Shown piece by piece: positions 1 to 8,050 of a stretch of DNA of 64,000 bases. The DNA comes from Phycisphaeraceae bacterium. Lineage in GTDB: Bacteria > Planctomycetota > Phycisphaerae > Phycisphaerales > UBA1924. The notes beneath the pieces were generated by a model. That model was not told where the DNA came from. It saw nothing but the letters and a program-made list of their open reading frames with translations, and ran no database searches. Within the stretch, counting starts at the first letter, position 1. Every line of letters starts with the position of its first letter. The position numbers and the translations under genes were made by a program. The DNA is taken from assembly GCA_019636535.1 (NCBI GenBank), contig JAHBXK010000013.1, positions 1-64,000 of the forward strand, read 5' to 3'.

Positions 1-40
1 CCTTCGTGCCTTCGTGCCTTCGTGCCTTCGTGCCTTCCCG
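1..40. repeat. 8-bp-period tandem array (ccttcgtg units)
   Basis: Four perfect copies of ccttcgtg followed by a degenerate fifth copy (ccttcccg). The array begins at or before the window edge and ends one base before the stop codon of the minus-strand GAF-like gene. On the transcribed strand of that gene it reads as purine-rich ggcacgaa units just after the stop. Related arrays lie at 2932-3052 and 24654-24690 and, with a different unit, at both ends of the element inside dnaE. Confidence 0.85.
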
Positions 41-41
41 C

Positions 42-617
42 TCACGCCGCCAGATCGCCGTAGTCGTCCCGCTGCTCCGGCTCAGGATCACCGATCCGGC
101 CCCACTTCTCCTTCGGCAGGTGCCGATGGTGAATCCGGATCACCCGCGCCAACTGCGACGCAAACAGGTCGCCCACCGTCACCAGTTGGTCCAGAAACAA
201 CTTGCTGAACGGGTTGCGGCAGTCGCGGAACAGCACCACGATCGCCAGCGTCTCCTCTCCGCTCCGGCACGCGTACGCGATCACGTGCGAGTCACCGAGC
301 CACTGGGCATCGTCACCCAGCGTCTCGTCCAGCGCACGCTTGCTCGCCAGGTGCACCGGCCGCTCCGCGTGCTCAAACCTCGGCGCCACCACGTTCGCCA
401 TCTGGTCCAGCAGGATGTCCACCGTCTCCTTCGGGCAGTCATAGTTGACGTACGCCCCGAGCGAGAAGTCCCCGCTCGTCGTCGGCAGAAACACCGCCGC
501 GTTCGTCGGGCCCGACCGGCCCAGCACGTACTCCAGCGTTGTCCTCAGCAGCGACTCGATGTCGAGTTCCTGCCGGATCAGACCCGTGAACTCATTGGCG
601 GTCGTGACCTGATTCAT
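42..617 (-). CDS. GAF-domain-like signalling protein
   Basis: 191 residues starting MNQVTTANEF. The start at 617 is preceded by aaggag about ten bases upstream; an open frame continues further upstream but looks non-coding. The body has the pattern of a GAF-type sensor: a helix with DIESLLRTTLEYVL, a strand with NAAVFLPT, a central YACRSGEETLAIVVLFRD segment and a final helix with FLDQLVTVGDLFASQLAR. No catalytic or DNA-binding domain is visible, so it is probably a stand-alone sensor or scaffold. It lies downstream of an HDOD/histidine-kinase gene and an HTH-receiver gene on the same strand, which suggests one signalling cluster. The ligand is unknown. Confidence 0.6.
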   Translation of the reverse strand: MNQVTTANEFTGLIRQELDIESLLRTTLEYVLGRSGPTNAAVFLPTTSGDFSLGAYVNYDCPKETVDILLDQMANVVAPRFEHAERPVHLASKRALDETLGDDAQWLGDSHVIAYACRSGEETLAIVVLFRDCRNPFSKLFLDQLVTVGDLFASQLARVIRIHHRHLPKEKWGRIGDPEPEQRDDYGDLAA

Positions 618-993
618 GCTGCCCGCGCTCCTTGGGTTGCTGGCCAAGAGATCGGTGACTTTGAGATCAGGGTGTCGAGCCCCCACCGCACTCCGCCACG
701 GCCCCACCCCGCGCATCCGGATCAGTTTGCTCAGCCGGTGCGCCCGCGCGTGTTTCGGGTCGTTGCGTTGCACCCACGCGACACGCCACGTCCGAAAGCA
801 CCAAAACACGCGACAAAACCGCTCGTTTTTGCCGCCCTCCTCCCCAGCCCACGCTCCGGGACTCCACCAGCCCCGCCCTCGCCGCCGCTCCAGCGCGCAG
901 CACAACTCCGCCGCCGGTCCCTCCCGGCCGCGAAACACCCTCCACGCTTCTCACACACACGCCCCCGCGCTCCCCATCCCACCCGGCAATCGC
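618..993. other. Intergenic stretch, no gene seen
   Basis: 376 bases between the stop of the HDOD-kinase gene and the start of the GAF-like gene, both on the minus strand. It presumably holds the GAF gene's promoter. The least GC-rich part is around 785-835, with several short A and T runs, but I could not define a -10/-35 pair. Open frames here look like compositional shadows. Confidence 0.5.
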
Positions 994-2904
994 TCACGCC
1001 GCCCGCGCGTGCGCAGACCACCGCCAGTTCGCCAGGCACACCCGAACCGTCGTCCCCCGCCCAACCCGCGACCGGATCTCCAGCGTCGCCCCGTGCACCC
1101 CCAGCAGCCGGTGCGCCAGCGCCAGCCCAAGCCCCGTCTGCCGCCCCGCAGGCTTCTCGCTGAAGAACGGGTCCGTCGCGTGCGCGGCCGCGTGCTCGCT
1201 CATCCCCCGCCCGTCGTCCGAGACCTCGATCACCAGCGCATCGTCCTCGGTCCTGCAGAACGCCCGAACCTCCACCCCGCTCTTGGGCGAACTCTCCAGC
1301 GCGTTCACCACGATCTCCAGCATCGCATCCGCAAACAACTCCCCGTCCAGCCGTGCGGACGCAAGACCCTCCGCCAACGTCACCTTCACGCCCAGCAGCG
1401 TCGTCGGACCGCCCGCCCCAACCGATGCACGGCTCTTGGCCCGAACCACCACCCGCTCCAGCACCGTCTTCAGGTCCACCGCCCCATACGCCGGCTTCGG
1501 CGGCGACGCCACGCGGTTCAACCGCTGAATCAGCCCGCTCAGCCGACCGCTCGCGTCCACGATCGCCTGCAGCGCACCCCGATCCCCGTCCGTCTCGCAA
1601 CGCTTCAGCAGCGTCTGCGCCCGCCCGCTGATCACCGCCAGCGGGTTGTTCATCTCGTGCGCAGCCCCCGCCGACATCTCGCCCAGCCGAGCCATCGCCC
1701 GCGTCTCGGCCAGTTGGTGCTGCGCATCCTCCAGCGCGGCGTTCGCCTCCGCCAGTTCCTGGTTCAGCCGACCCAGCCGCGCGTTCGCCCGCAGAATCGA
1801 CTCCACCAGCAGCCTCTGGCTCGGCTCCTCGCCAAGCCCAAGATCGCGGCACCGCGCGCTCGCCGACTCGTACACCCGCGGGATCACCCCCTCCACACGC
1901 GACCAACTCAGCCCCGCACGCTCCGCCAGTTCACGCTCCCGCTCCGCGCTCACCGGCGCGTGATTCCCCGACCACCCGAGCCCCAGCCGCCGGCAGATCG
2001 CGTCCGCCAGACCCACCACCGCGATCGTCCCGCGGTGCGGCGACTCCGGCATCTCGTCATACGCCAGCGAGTGATGCGCCATCACCTCGCGAAGCACGCC
2101 GGGCAGGCCCCACCGCTCCGCAAGCCGATCACCCGCCGCGTGATGGTCCAGCCCCACGATCGGCCGCTCAAAGTCCGCGATGTTCCCCGCGCGTGCTTCG
2201 CTCAGCTCGATCACCCGCCCGTACGCCTTCGGCAGAACAAGGTCCAGCGCCAGCTTCCCCAGGTCGTGCACCAGCCCGCACACAAACGCCTCTTCCGGGT
2301 GCAGGTCCAGGTCCGCGTGCTCCCGCGCGATCAGGTCCGCGCAGCACGCCACCGCGATCGAGTGCTGCCAGAACCCCACGCGATCGAACGAGTCCGACCC
2401 GTTCGGTCCGCCCGTTCCACCCGTCCCACCCGCGCCCGCCCGCTTCGCCCCGCCGCGTCCGCTCCCGGGCCGCGTCCGGCGCTTCGTGTTCTGACCCCAC
2501 TCAAACACCTGCACGCTCAGCACCAGCGACCGAACCGCCTCCAGCCCCAGCATCACCACCGCCATCTCCACCGTCGTGATCGGGTGCCGCGTCCGCGTCG
2601 CCGCGCGCCGGCACAGGCTCAGCAGCTTCGCCGTCAGCGTCGGATCGACCTCGATCAGCCGAACGATCTCGCGAACCTCAACGTCGTCCTGCGACCCCAA
2701 CTGGATCAGCCGAGTCGCCACCGCCGGCAGCGTCGGCAGCGAGTCCAGCTCGCGCAGCACCAGCTCCGTCCGCCGGCTCAGCAGCCCGTCGCCCTCTCGC
2801 GCCGTCACAAACACCGACGGCCCGCGCGCGGGCCCGCCCTCCACCGAGGAGCCGTGCGCCCCCGCCTCCGAGTTCGTTCGACGGTGTCCCTGCTTCGTGC
2901 TCAT
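994..2904 (-). CDS. HDOD domain / histidine kinase hybrid
   Basis: 636 residues. The N-terminal half (about 35-310) is an HDOD domain, a metal-independent HD-like signalling module: LDSLPTLPAVATRLIQL, then VCGLVHDLGKLALDLVLP and HHAAGDRLAERWGLP. The C-terminal part is a sensor kinase: an H-box AAHEMNNPLAVI near residue 417, an N-box near 533 (EIVVNALESSP), G1 DDGRGMS near 566 and G2 GLGLALA near 591. No transmembrane segment is seen, so a cytoplasmic kinase is expected. The HTH-receiver gene immediately upstream on the same strand is the obvious candidate partner, separated only by an 8-bp repeat array. Confidence 0.85.
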   Translation of the reverse strand: MSTKQGHRRTNSEAGAHGSSVEGGPARGPSVFVTAREGDGLLSRRTELVLRELDSLPTLPAVATRLIQLGSQDDVEVREIVRLIEVDPTLTAKLLSLCRRAATRTRHPITTVEMAVVMLGLEAVRSLVLSVQVFEWGQNTKRRTRPGSGRGGAKRAGAGGTGGTGGPNGSDSFDRVGFWQHSIAVACCADLIAREHADLDLHPEEAFVCGLVHDLGKLALDLVLPKAYGRVIELSEARAGNIADFERPIVGLDHHAAGDRLAERWGLPGVLREVMAHHSLAYDEMPESPHRGTIAVVGLADAICRRLGLGWSGNHAPVSAERERELAERAGLSWSRVEGVIPRVYESASARCRDLGLGEEPSQRLLVESILRANARLGRLNQELAEANAALEDAQHQLAETRAMARLGEMSAGAAHEMNNPLAVISGRAQTLLKRCETDGDRGALQAIVDASGRLSGLIQRLNRVASPPKPAYGAVDLKTVLERVVVRAKSRASVGAGGPTTLLGVKVTLAEGLASARLDGELFADAMLEIVVNALESSPKSGVEVRAFCRTEDDALVIEVSDDGRGMSEHAAAHATDPFFSEKPAGRQTGLGLALAHRLLGVHGATLEIRSRVGRGTTVRVCLANWRWSAHARAA

Positions 2905-2931
2905 GGCGCCTGCTCTTGCGTTGCCTCAATC

Positions 2932-3052
2932 CCCTCGTGCCCTCGTGCCTTCGTGCCTTCGTCCCTCTCTTCCTCGATCCCTCGATCCCTCGATCCCTCG
3001 ATCCCTTGATCCCTTGATCCCTCGATCCCTTGATCCCTCGATCCCTCGATCC
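2932..3052. repeat. 15-unit 8-bp tandem array
   Basis: Continuous 8-bp register with drifting units: ccctcgtg twice, ccttcgtg/ccttcgtc, cctctctt, then about ten copies of ctcgatcc or cttgatcc. It fills the gap between the stop of the HTH-receiver gene and the start of the HDOD-kinase gene. On the transcribed strand it is purine-rich. The unit and the flanking bases at its gene-proximal end (ctcacgccgcc) match the array at 1-40. Confidence 0.9.
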
Positions 3053-3060
3053 CTTCCCCC

Positions 3061-3726
3061 TCACGCCGCCATCGGCAGCTCCAGCATCGTCTGAATCCGC
3101 CCCGTCAGGTCGTTCAGGTTGAAGGGCTTGGCGATGAACCCCGAAGCGCCCGCCGTCGTCAGCCGCTCGATCTCCTGCTCGCTCACCACGCCCGACACAA
3201 ACAGCACCTTCGTCGCAGACAGGTTCTCGTTCTCACGGATCCGCTTGCACACCGCGTCCCCGTTGATGTCCGGCAGCATGAAGTCCAGCACCAACAGGTG
3301 CGGTCGGAAGCTCTCGGTCAGCATCCCCGCCTCATACCCCGAACTCGCGAACTTCACCTCGTACCGGCCGTCACCCCCCAGCAGGTCGCGGAACAGGTCC
3401 AGGATCGCCGGGTCGTCGTCCACCACCAGCACACGCTTGGTCGTCGAGCCCAGGTACGTCTCGAGATTGCTCAGCGGGATCTCGTTCGCCTTCATGAACT
3501 TGATCAGCTCCGCACGCGGAATCCGCCGGAACTTCGACCCCGGCACGCGGAACCCGCCCAGCCGCCCCGAGTCGAAGCAGCGGATGATCGTCTGCTGCGA
3601 CACCTTGCACACCTCCGCCGCCTCGCCCGTCGTAAAGACGCGCTTCTCTCCCCCCGTGCCGTGGGCGCCATCGCCCGCCGATTCGGGGTTGTTCGGGTCG
3701 TTCGGCTTGCGCTTCGGTCCGGCCAT
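3061..3726 (-). CDS. HTH (excisionase/MerR-like) plus receiver domain regulator
   Basis: 221 residues. Residues about 30-80 form a helix-turn-helix of the excisionase/AlpA type (FTTGEAAEVCKVSQQTIIR, then GFRVPGSKFRRIPRAEL). Residues 97-218 are a CheY-like receiver: acidic pocket D103-D105, phospho-acceptor D148 in VLDFMLPD, S178 and K200 (FIAKPF). The order is unusual, since most response regulators put the receiver first. The start MAGPKRKP is the only sensible one; the first 28 residues are low-complexity. The neighbouring HDOD-kinase may phosphorylate it. DNA targets are unknown. Confidence 0.85.
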   Translation of the reverse strand: MAGPKRKPNDPNNPESAGDGAHGTGGEKRVFTTGEAAEVCKVSQQTIIRCFDSGRLGGFRVPGSKFRRIPRAELIKFMKANEIPLSNLETYLGSTTKRVLVVDDDPAILDLFRDLLGGDGRYEVKFASSGYEAGMLTESFRPHLLVLDFMLPDINGDAVCKRIRENENLSATKVLFVSGVVSEQEIERLTTAGASGFIAKPFNLNDLTGRIQTMLELPMAA

Positions 3727-4002
3727 GGCTCACTCCCGCGACAGTTGCCCAGAATCGACCTCGCGCTGCGCCAATCCGCCACGCACTGATCGACCGCGAC
3801 CCCGACGAACCGCCGGGCTCGCGCAACCGCCGATCGACGACCAGACTCCCCAACTTCACAGGCGATCCCCCGGTTTGTTCCGTTACCAGACCGCCCAACG
3901 CCGATCGCGCCGGGTGGGAGGAACCCGACCCCGCTCGACGCGTGCACACATCCCGTTATGGGGCAAGAAGTCCCCTAGCGCGCCAACGTCCACCTCAACC
4001 GT

Positions 4003-4950
4003 TCACGCCAGCCGAGTCCCGCCCCCCGTTGGCCCGTCCCGCGCTGGCCCCGCCGGCCCGCCGCGAATGATCGCGTCGATCTCCGCGCCAGCCCCCCCCA
4101 ACGAACCCGCCCCCGCCGAGAGCGCCAGCGCCTCCCGAATCGCCCCCTTCATCTCCGCCACCGCGCCCCGCAGCCCAGTGAACACCGCCCTCGACACGAT
4201 CGCGTGCCCGATGTGCAGTTCGCCACGCTCCGCGCTCGCCGCCGCCGCGCCACCCGCCGTCGGCTCCAGCGACGCACGCGCCGCGTTCGCCGCGTGAATC
4301 ACCCGCGAGATCGCCCCAACGTTCGCGTAATTCAGCGCGTGCCCCGCGTTGCACCGCATCCCGCCGTCCACCACCATCACCGCCGCGTCGCGCACCGCTC
4401 GCAGCGCCTCCCGCAACTCCGACCGCCGAAAGTCCCCCCCCGTCTCCGTGAACGCGTGCGCGTACGGACCCGTGTGAATCTCGCACACGTCAAACCGCGC
4501 CTTCGCCGCGGCCTCGATCTGCCTCGCGTCCGCGTCGATGAACGCCGACACCAGCACCCCCGCGCCGTGCAGCCGCTCCACAACCTTCGAGATCCGCCCC
4601 AATCCCCCCGCCACGTCCAGCCCACCCTCCGTCGTCACCTCGTCCCGCCCCTCCGGCACCAGCATCGCCACGTGCGGCCGCACACGCTCGGCGATCCCCG
4701 TCATCTCCTCCGTCGCCGCCATCTCCAGGTTGAACCGCACCCGCACCAGCCGACGCAGCAACTCCACGTCCCGATCGCCGATGTGCCGACGGTCCTCCCG
4801 CAGATGCACCGTGATCCCGTCCGCACCGCCAAGCTCCGCCTCGTGCGCGGCACGCACCGGGTCCGGCTCACCCACGTCCGGACCGGCCTCCCGATACCGC
4901 GCCTGACGAACCGTCGCCACATGATCGATGTTCACGCTCAACAGCGGCAT
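4003..4950 (-). CDS. pdxJ: Pyridoxine 5'-phosphate synthase PdxJ
   Basis: 315 residues from MPLLSVNIDHVATVRQARY. PdxJ condenses 1-deoxy-D-xylulose 5-phosphate with 3-amino-2-oxopropyl phosphate to make pyridoxine phosphate in the cytoplasm (vitamin B6 synthesis). Family motifs are clear: NIDHVATVRQ, GITVHLREDRRHI with the catalytic His, FNLEMA with the catalytic Glu, and MRCNAGHALNY. The usual length is about 240 residues. This copy has a Gly/Ala-rich insert (EPTAGGAAAASAERGE) and a C-terminal tail of about 50 residues ending RDGPTGGGTRLA. An in-frame upstream start is possible but would precede the conserved N-terminus. Confidence 0.95.
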   Translation of the reverse strand: MPLLSVNIDHVATVRQARYREAGPDVGEPDPVRAAHEAELGGADGITVHLREDRRHIGDRDVELLRRLVRVRFNLEMAATEEMTGIAERVRPHVAMLVPEGRDEVTTEGGLDVAGGLGRISKVVERLHGAGVLVSAFIDADARQIEAAAKARFDVCEIHTGPYAHAFTETGGDFRRSELREALRAVRDAAVMVVDGGMRCNAGHALNYANVGAISRVIHAANAARASLEPTAGGAAAASAERGELHIGHAIVSRAVFTGLRGAVAEMKGAIREALALSAGAGSLGGAGAEIDAIIRGGPAGPARDGPTGGGTRLA

Positions 4951-4992
4951 GGCCAACGGTATCGGCCACGATCCCGACCATCCGATCGCCCC

Positions 4993-5031
4993 CAAAAAAC
5001 AACCCGCCCCAGGCGTAAGCCAGGGGCGGGT
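4993..5031 (-). terminator. Rho-independent terminator after the sigma/anti-sigma pair
   Basis: Nine-base stem acccgcccc (5002-5010) with ggggcgggt (5023-5031), plus an inner ggc-gtaa-gcc hairpin. Read on the minus strand it is followed by gttttttggggg, a six-T tract. It ends transcripts coming from the anti-sigma-like gene and lies about 43 bases upstream of the pdxJ start, so little room is left for an independent pdxJ leader. Confidence 0.75.
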
Positions 5032-5180
5032 GAGATGCGCCCGGCAAGTTGTACCGCGTGCATGGGCGCACCGAAGGGTGATCAGGTACCGTCCAACACG
5101 CCCTGGTGCCGGACCGGCCCTCTTCTCTCACGTTGGTCGCACCTCGCACCCACCCCTTGCACAAACCCCTCAAAAAAACC

Positions 5181-5474
5181 TCAACCCCGCCCAACCCGCT
5201 CCCGAATCCGCCGAACTACCCCCTCCGGACACCGCCCGTTCCCCGCTCCCATGCCCACGCTCTCCGCCCCGGCCCACGCCTCAAACCCGCGCCGAAGCGT
5301 CGTCAACTGACGGTGATACGCCTTGCACCCCGTGCACACCCGCTCGTGCAACCACAGCCCCGCACGCATCCCGCCCGAATACGCCCCCGGCTCCGAAGTC
5401 AGACGCGAAATGATCGCCGCGTGCTCCTTGCACGGCATCGACATCACTTTCACAAAGTCGCCCACCGATCCCAT
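5181..5474 (-). CDS. Putative zinc-finger anti-sigma factor
   Basis: 97 residues if started at the ATG at 5474 (MGSVGDFVKVMSMPCKEHAA); a TTG 39 bases upstream would add 13 residues. It contains LHERVCTGC, the H-x3-C-x2-C arrangement of ZAS-type anti-sigma factors, with an earlier CKEH that could supply further ligands. It follows the ECF sigma gene closely on the same strand, as expected for a sigma/anti-sigma pair. It has no transmembrane helix, so a soluble, possibly redox- or metal-responsive inhibitor is inferred. Confidence 0.6.
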   Translation of the reverse strand: MGSVGDFVKVMSMPCKEHAAIISRLTSEPGAYSGGMRAGLWLHERVCTGCKAYHRQLTTLRRGFEAWAGAESVGMGAGNGRCPEGVVRRIRERVGRG

Positions 5475-5534
5475 GTGCTGATCCGTCCTCGCTTCACGTC
5501 CCCGCCGCGTCAACCCCCACGACTCTGCCGCGTG

Positions 5535-6200
5535 TCACTCGTTCCCACTCCACCACCCCTTCCCCGCCAGGCACTCGCGCAACAACGCCTTCGCACGATG
5601 GATCCGGCTCCACAGGTTGGTCGGTGTAATCGCCAACCGCTTGCAGATCTCATCCGATTCCACGCCATACGCCTCGCGCATCAAAAACGCCTCCCACAGC
5701 CCCTTCGGGACGCCCTCCGAGCACGCACCCAGGTCCTCAACAAACCGCGGCCGGTCCGAGAAGTCGATCCCCGACCCCTTCGACAGCGCGATCTGTTCCT
5801 TCTTCCACATCCCCTTGCTCGTGAACATCCGGTCAAACACGTCCGCTCCCACCCCGTCCGCCCCGTCACCATCCGCCTGTGCCGTCCCCGCTCCGCCCCC
5901 CTCCGCATCACCCCTCCCCCGATACGCCCGCCGAAAGTGATCCGCGATCTTGTTCCGCAGAATCCCGATCAGCCACGTCAGATCGCTCGACCGCTGCTCA
6001 AACCCCTCCTTCGAGCCGATCGCCGCCAGAAACGTCTCCTGCACCAGCTCCTCCGCAACGTCCTCGCGACGCACGCGCGACATCGCGTACCGCCACAGCG
6101 CATCCGTGTGCCGTTCCACCCACGCGTCCACCGAAGGCGCGCTCCCACCACCGCCGCCCTTCCCGCTCCCGCCGCCTTGTCCCGCGCGTGCTTCGTTCAT
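5535..6200 (-). CDS. ECF-family RNA polymerase sigma factor
   Basis: 221 residues from MNEARAGQGG. The start at 6200 is chosen because taaggagcgg precedes it; a much longer frame upstream lacks homology. Region 2 includes DVAEELVQETFLAAI and LTWLIGILRNKIADHFRR. Region 4 includes GLWEAFLMREAYGVESDEI, CKRLAITPTNLWSRIHRAK and ALLRECL. The linker is unusually long (about 55 residues, Gly/Ala/Asp-rich). The downstream anti-sigma-like gene probably controls it. The regulon is unknown. Confidence 0.85.
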   Translation of the reverse strand: MNEARAGQGGGSGKGGGGGSAPSVDAWVERHTDALWRYAMSRVRREDVAEELVQETFLAAIGSKEGFEQRSSDLTWLIGILRNKIADHFRRAYRGRGDAEGGGAGTAQADGDGADGVGADVFDRMFTSKGMWKKEQIALSKGSGIDFSDRPRFVEDLGACSEGVPKGLWEAFLMREAYGVESDEICKRLAITPTNLWSRIHRAKALLRECLAGKGWWSGNE

Positions 6201-6391
6201 CCGCTCCTTACGTTCGGTCCCTCGCGCTCCTTCGCTTGACCTTCCGTTCCTCCGTCTGTCGTCAATCCCGACCGATCCTGACTCCGCGCCGCGATTTCTT
6301 CCTCTTTCTCCGATTCCCCACGCGCTCGCTACCATCGACCCCCGGGCCTTCAACACGCCCGCAGACCTCGCTTCCATCCCCCGGATCCCCC

Positions 6392-7801
6392 ATGACCTGG
6401 ACCCCCAAAACCACTGACCCAGTCCTCACGGCCCGAATCCCAACGGCCCCCTACGCCAACCCCAAAGACCGCCACATCGTCTCCTACGACGAGTATGTCA
6501 AAACCGGCGGATACCAGGCCCTCCGCAAAGCCCTCTCCATGACCCCCGAGGCCGTCACCGAGGAGGTCAAGCGCTCCCAGCTCCGCGGCCGCGGCGGCGC
6601 GGGTTTCCCCACCGGCCTCAAGTGGACCTTCCTCCCCAAGCCCGACCCCAACACCCACGACGGCGGCCAGCGCTATCTCGCCATCAACGCCGACGAGTCC
6701 GAGCCAGGCACGTTCAAAGACCGCCTCCTCTGCGACTTCGACCCGCACCTCGTCCTCGAAGGCATCGCCATCTGCTGCTACGCCTGCCGAATCCAGACCG
6801 CCTACTTCTACATCCGCGGCGAATACCACCACCAGGCCCGCGTCATGGAGAACGCCATCCGCGAGGCCTACGAGCACGGCGTCTTCGGCAGCAAGGGCCT
6901 CCTCAGCGGCGCCAAGACCCAGAACCCCTTCAACAACGGCAAGTGGGCCGTCGAGTGCTACCTCCACCGCGGCGCGGGAGCCTACATCTGCGGCGAAGAA
7001 ACCGCGCTGCTTGAGGGTCTTGAAGGTAAACGCGGCTGGCCGCGAAACAAGCCCCCCTTCCCCGCCATCAAGGGCCTCTTCGGCAAGCCCACCATCATCA
7101 ACAACGTCGAGACCCTCGCCCACCTCCCCTTCATCATCGACAAGGGCGCCGACGCCTTCATGGGCCAGGGCCGAGAGAGCACCATCCCCGGCGCCCCACC
7201 AAGCTTCGGCACCAAGCTCATGGGCGTCTCCGGCCACGTCGCCCGCCCCGGCGTCTTCGAGTTCGATCTCGGCATCCCCCTCAACGTCCTCGTCGAGAAA
7301 TACTGCGGCGGCATGAGAGGCGGCAAGAAGTACAAGGGCGCCATCCCCGGCGGCGTCTCCATGGGCATCCTCGGGCCGGACCAGTTCGACGCCGAACTCG
7401 ACTTCGACATCGGCCGCAAGTGCAACGTCCTGGGCCTCGGCACCGCCTGCCCCACCATCTTCGACGAAGACACCGACATGGTCGCCGTCGCGCGCAACAT
7501 CGCCCGCTTCTTCAAGCACGAGTCCTGCGGCCAGTGCACGCCCTGCCGCGAAGGCTCCGGCTGGCTCTACCAGTTGCTCTGCCGCATCGAAGAGGGCAAC
7601 GGCCGCACCAAGGACCTCGACCTCGCACTCGAGATCGCGACCTCCATGGGCTCCATGCCCGGCACCACCATCTGCGGCCTGGCCGACGGCAACAACTGGG
7701 CCGTCCGCACGATCATGAACAAGTTCCCCGACGAGTTCCAGGCCCGTGTCAAGCGCACCTACGTCCCCGTCAAGATGACCGTCGGCGCTGGCGCACGCTG
7801 A
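6392..7801 (+). CDS. nuoF: NADH-quinone oxidoreductase subunit F
   Basis: 469 residues from MTWTPKTTDPVLTARI. This is the NADH-oxidising flavoprotein subunit of respiratory complex I. FMN/NADH-binding motifs are GRGGAGFPTG (66-75), NADESEPGTFKDR and AGAYICGEETALLEGLEG. The 4Fe-4S cluster N3 ligands are the three Cys of ESCGQCTPCREG (about 377-388) and a Cys in TTICGLAD near 428. No other nuo gene is in the window, so this copy is separated from the rest of complex I or belongs to a related hydrogenase/dehydrogenase complex. It is transcribed divergently from the ECF sigma gene. Confidence 0.93.
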   Translation: MTWTPKTTDPVLTARIPTAPYANPKDRHIVSYDEYVKTGGYQALRKALSMTPEAVTEEVKRSQLRGRGGAGFPTGLKWTFLPKPDPNTHDGGQRYLAINADESEPGTFKDRLLCDFDPHLVLEGIAICCYACRIQTAYFYIRGEYHHQARVMENAIREAYEHGVFGSKGLLSGAKTQNPFNNGKWAVECYLHRGAGAYICGEETALLEGLEGKRGWPRNKPPFPAIKGLFGKPTIINNVETLAHLPFIIDKGADAFMGQGRESTIPGAPPSFGTKLMGVSGHVARPGVFEFDLGIPLNVLVEKYCGGMRGGKKYKGAIPGGVSMGILGPDQFDAELDFDIGRKCNVLGLGTACPTIFDEDTDMVAVARNIARFFKHESCGQCTPCREGSGWLYQLLCRIEEGNGRTKDLDLALEIATSMGSMPGTTICGLADGNNWAVRTIMNKFPDEFQARVKRTYVPVKMTVGAGAR

Positions 7802-7831
7802 GCAGGTGCGAGTTGTCGTCGCCGCTTCCCA

Positions 7832-8050
7832 CTTCACCGCGAAGCGGTGGAAGTCAGGAAACGGGGGTTCGTCCCACCAGCCGCTGTCTATTGCTTCAAG
7901 TGCCACCGACCGCGCTCTGGCGGTCGGTGCTCTTCACCGCGAAGCGGTGGAAGTCAGGAAACGGGGCTGCGTCCCACCAACCGCTGTCCGTTGCTTCAAG
8001 TGCCACCGACCGCGCTCTGGCGGTCGGTGCTCTTCACCGCGAAGCGCTGG
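7832..8050. repeat. 100-bp tandem repeat, two copies plus partial third
   Basis: Units at 7832-7931 and 7932-8031, with 19 bases of a third. Each starts cttcaccgcgaagcggtgg, whose caccgc-gaa-gcggtg forms a triloop hairpin, and ends with caccgaccgc paired to gcggtcggtg. The two copies differ at only a few positions. They lack the short-repeat/unique-spacer pattern of CRISPR and resemble REP/BIME-type palindromic units. Confidence 0.85.

Noticed and set aside
616-3009. Long plus-strand open frame opposite the HDOD-kinase gene
   Set aside because: Its translation is Arg/Pro/His-rich with no domain, typical of the antisense shadow of a high-GC gene. The minus-strand kinase motifs are unambiguous.
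2678-3064. Repeat-encoded protein in the 8-bp array region
   Set aside because: The translation is a simple periodic peptide (RDRGIKGS-like) of the tandem array plus antisense of the kinase gene.
6350-7906. 518-codon minus-strand frame across nuoF
   Set aside because: Val/Ala/Gly/Asp-rich shadow. NuoF motifs are all on the plus strand.
7832-8050. CRISPR array
   Set aside because: The repeat unit is 100 bp, contiguous, with no unique spacers and no cas genes nearby.
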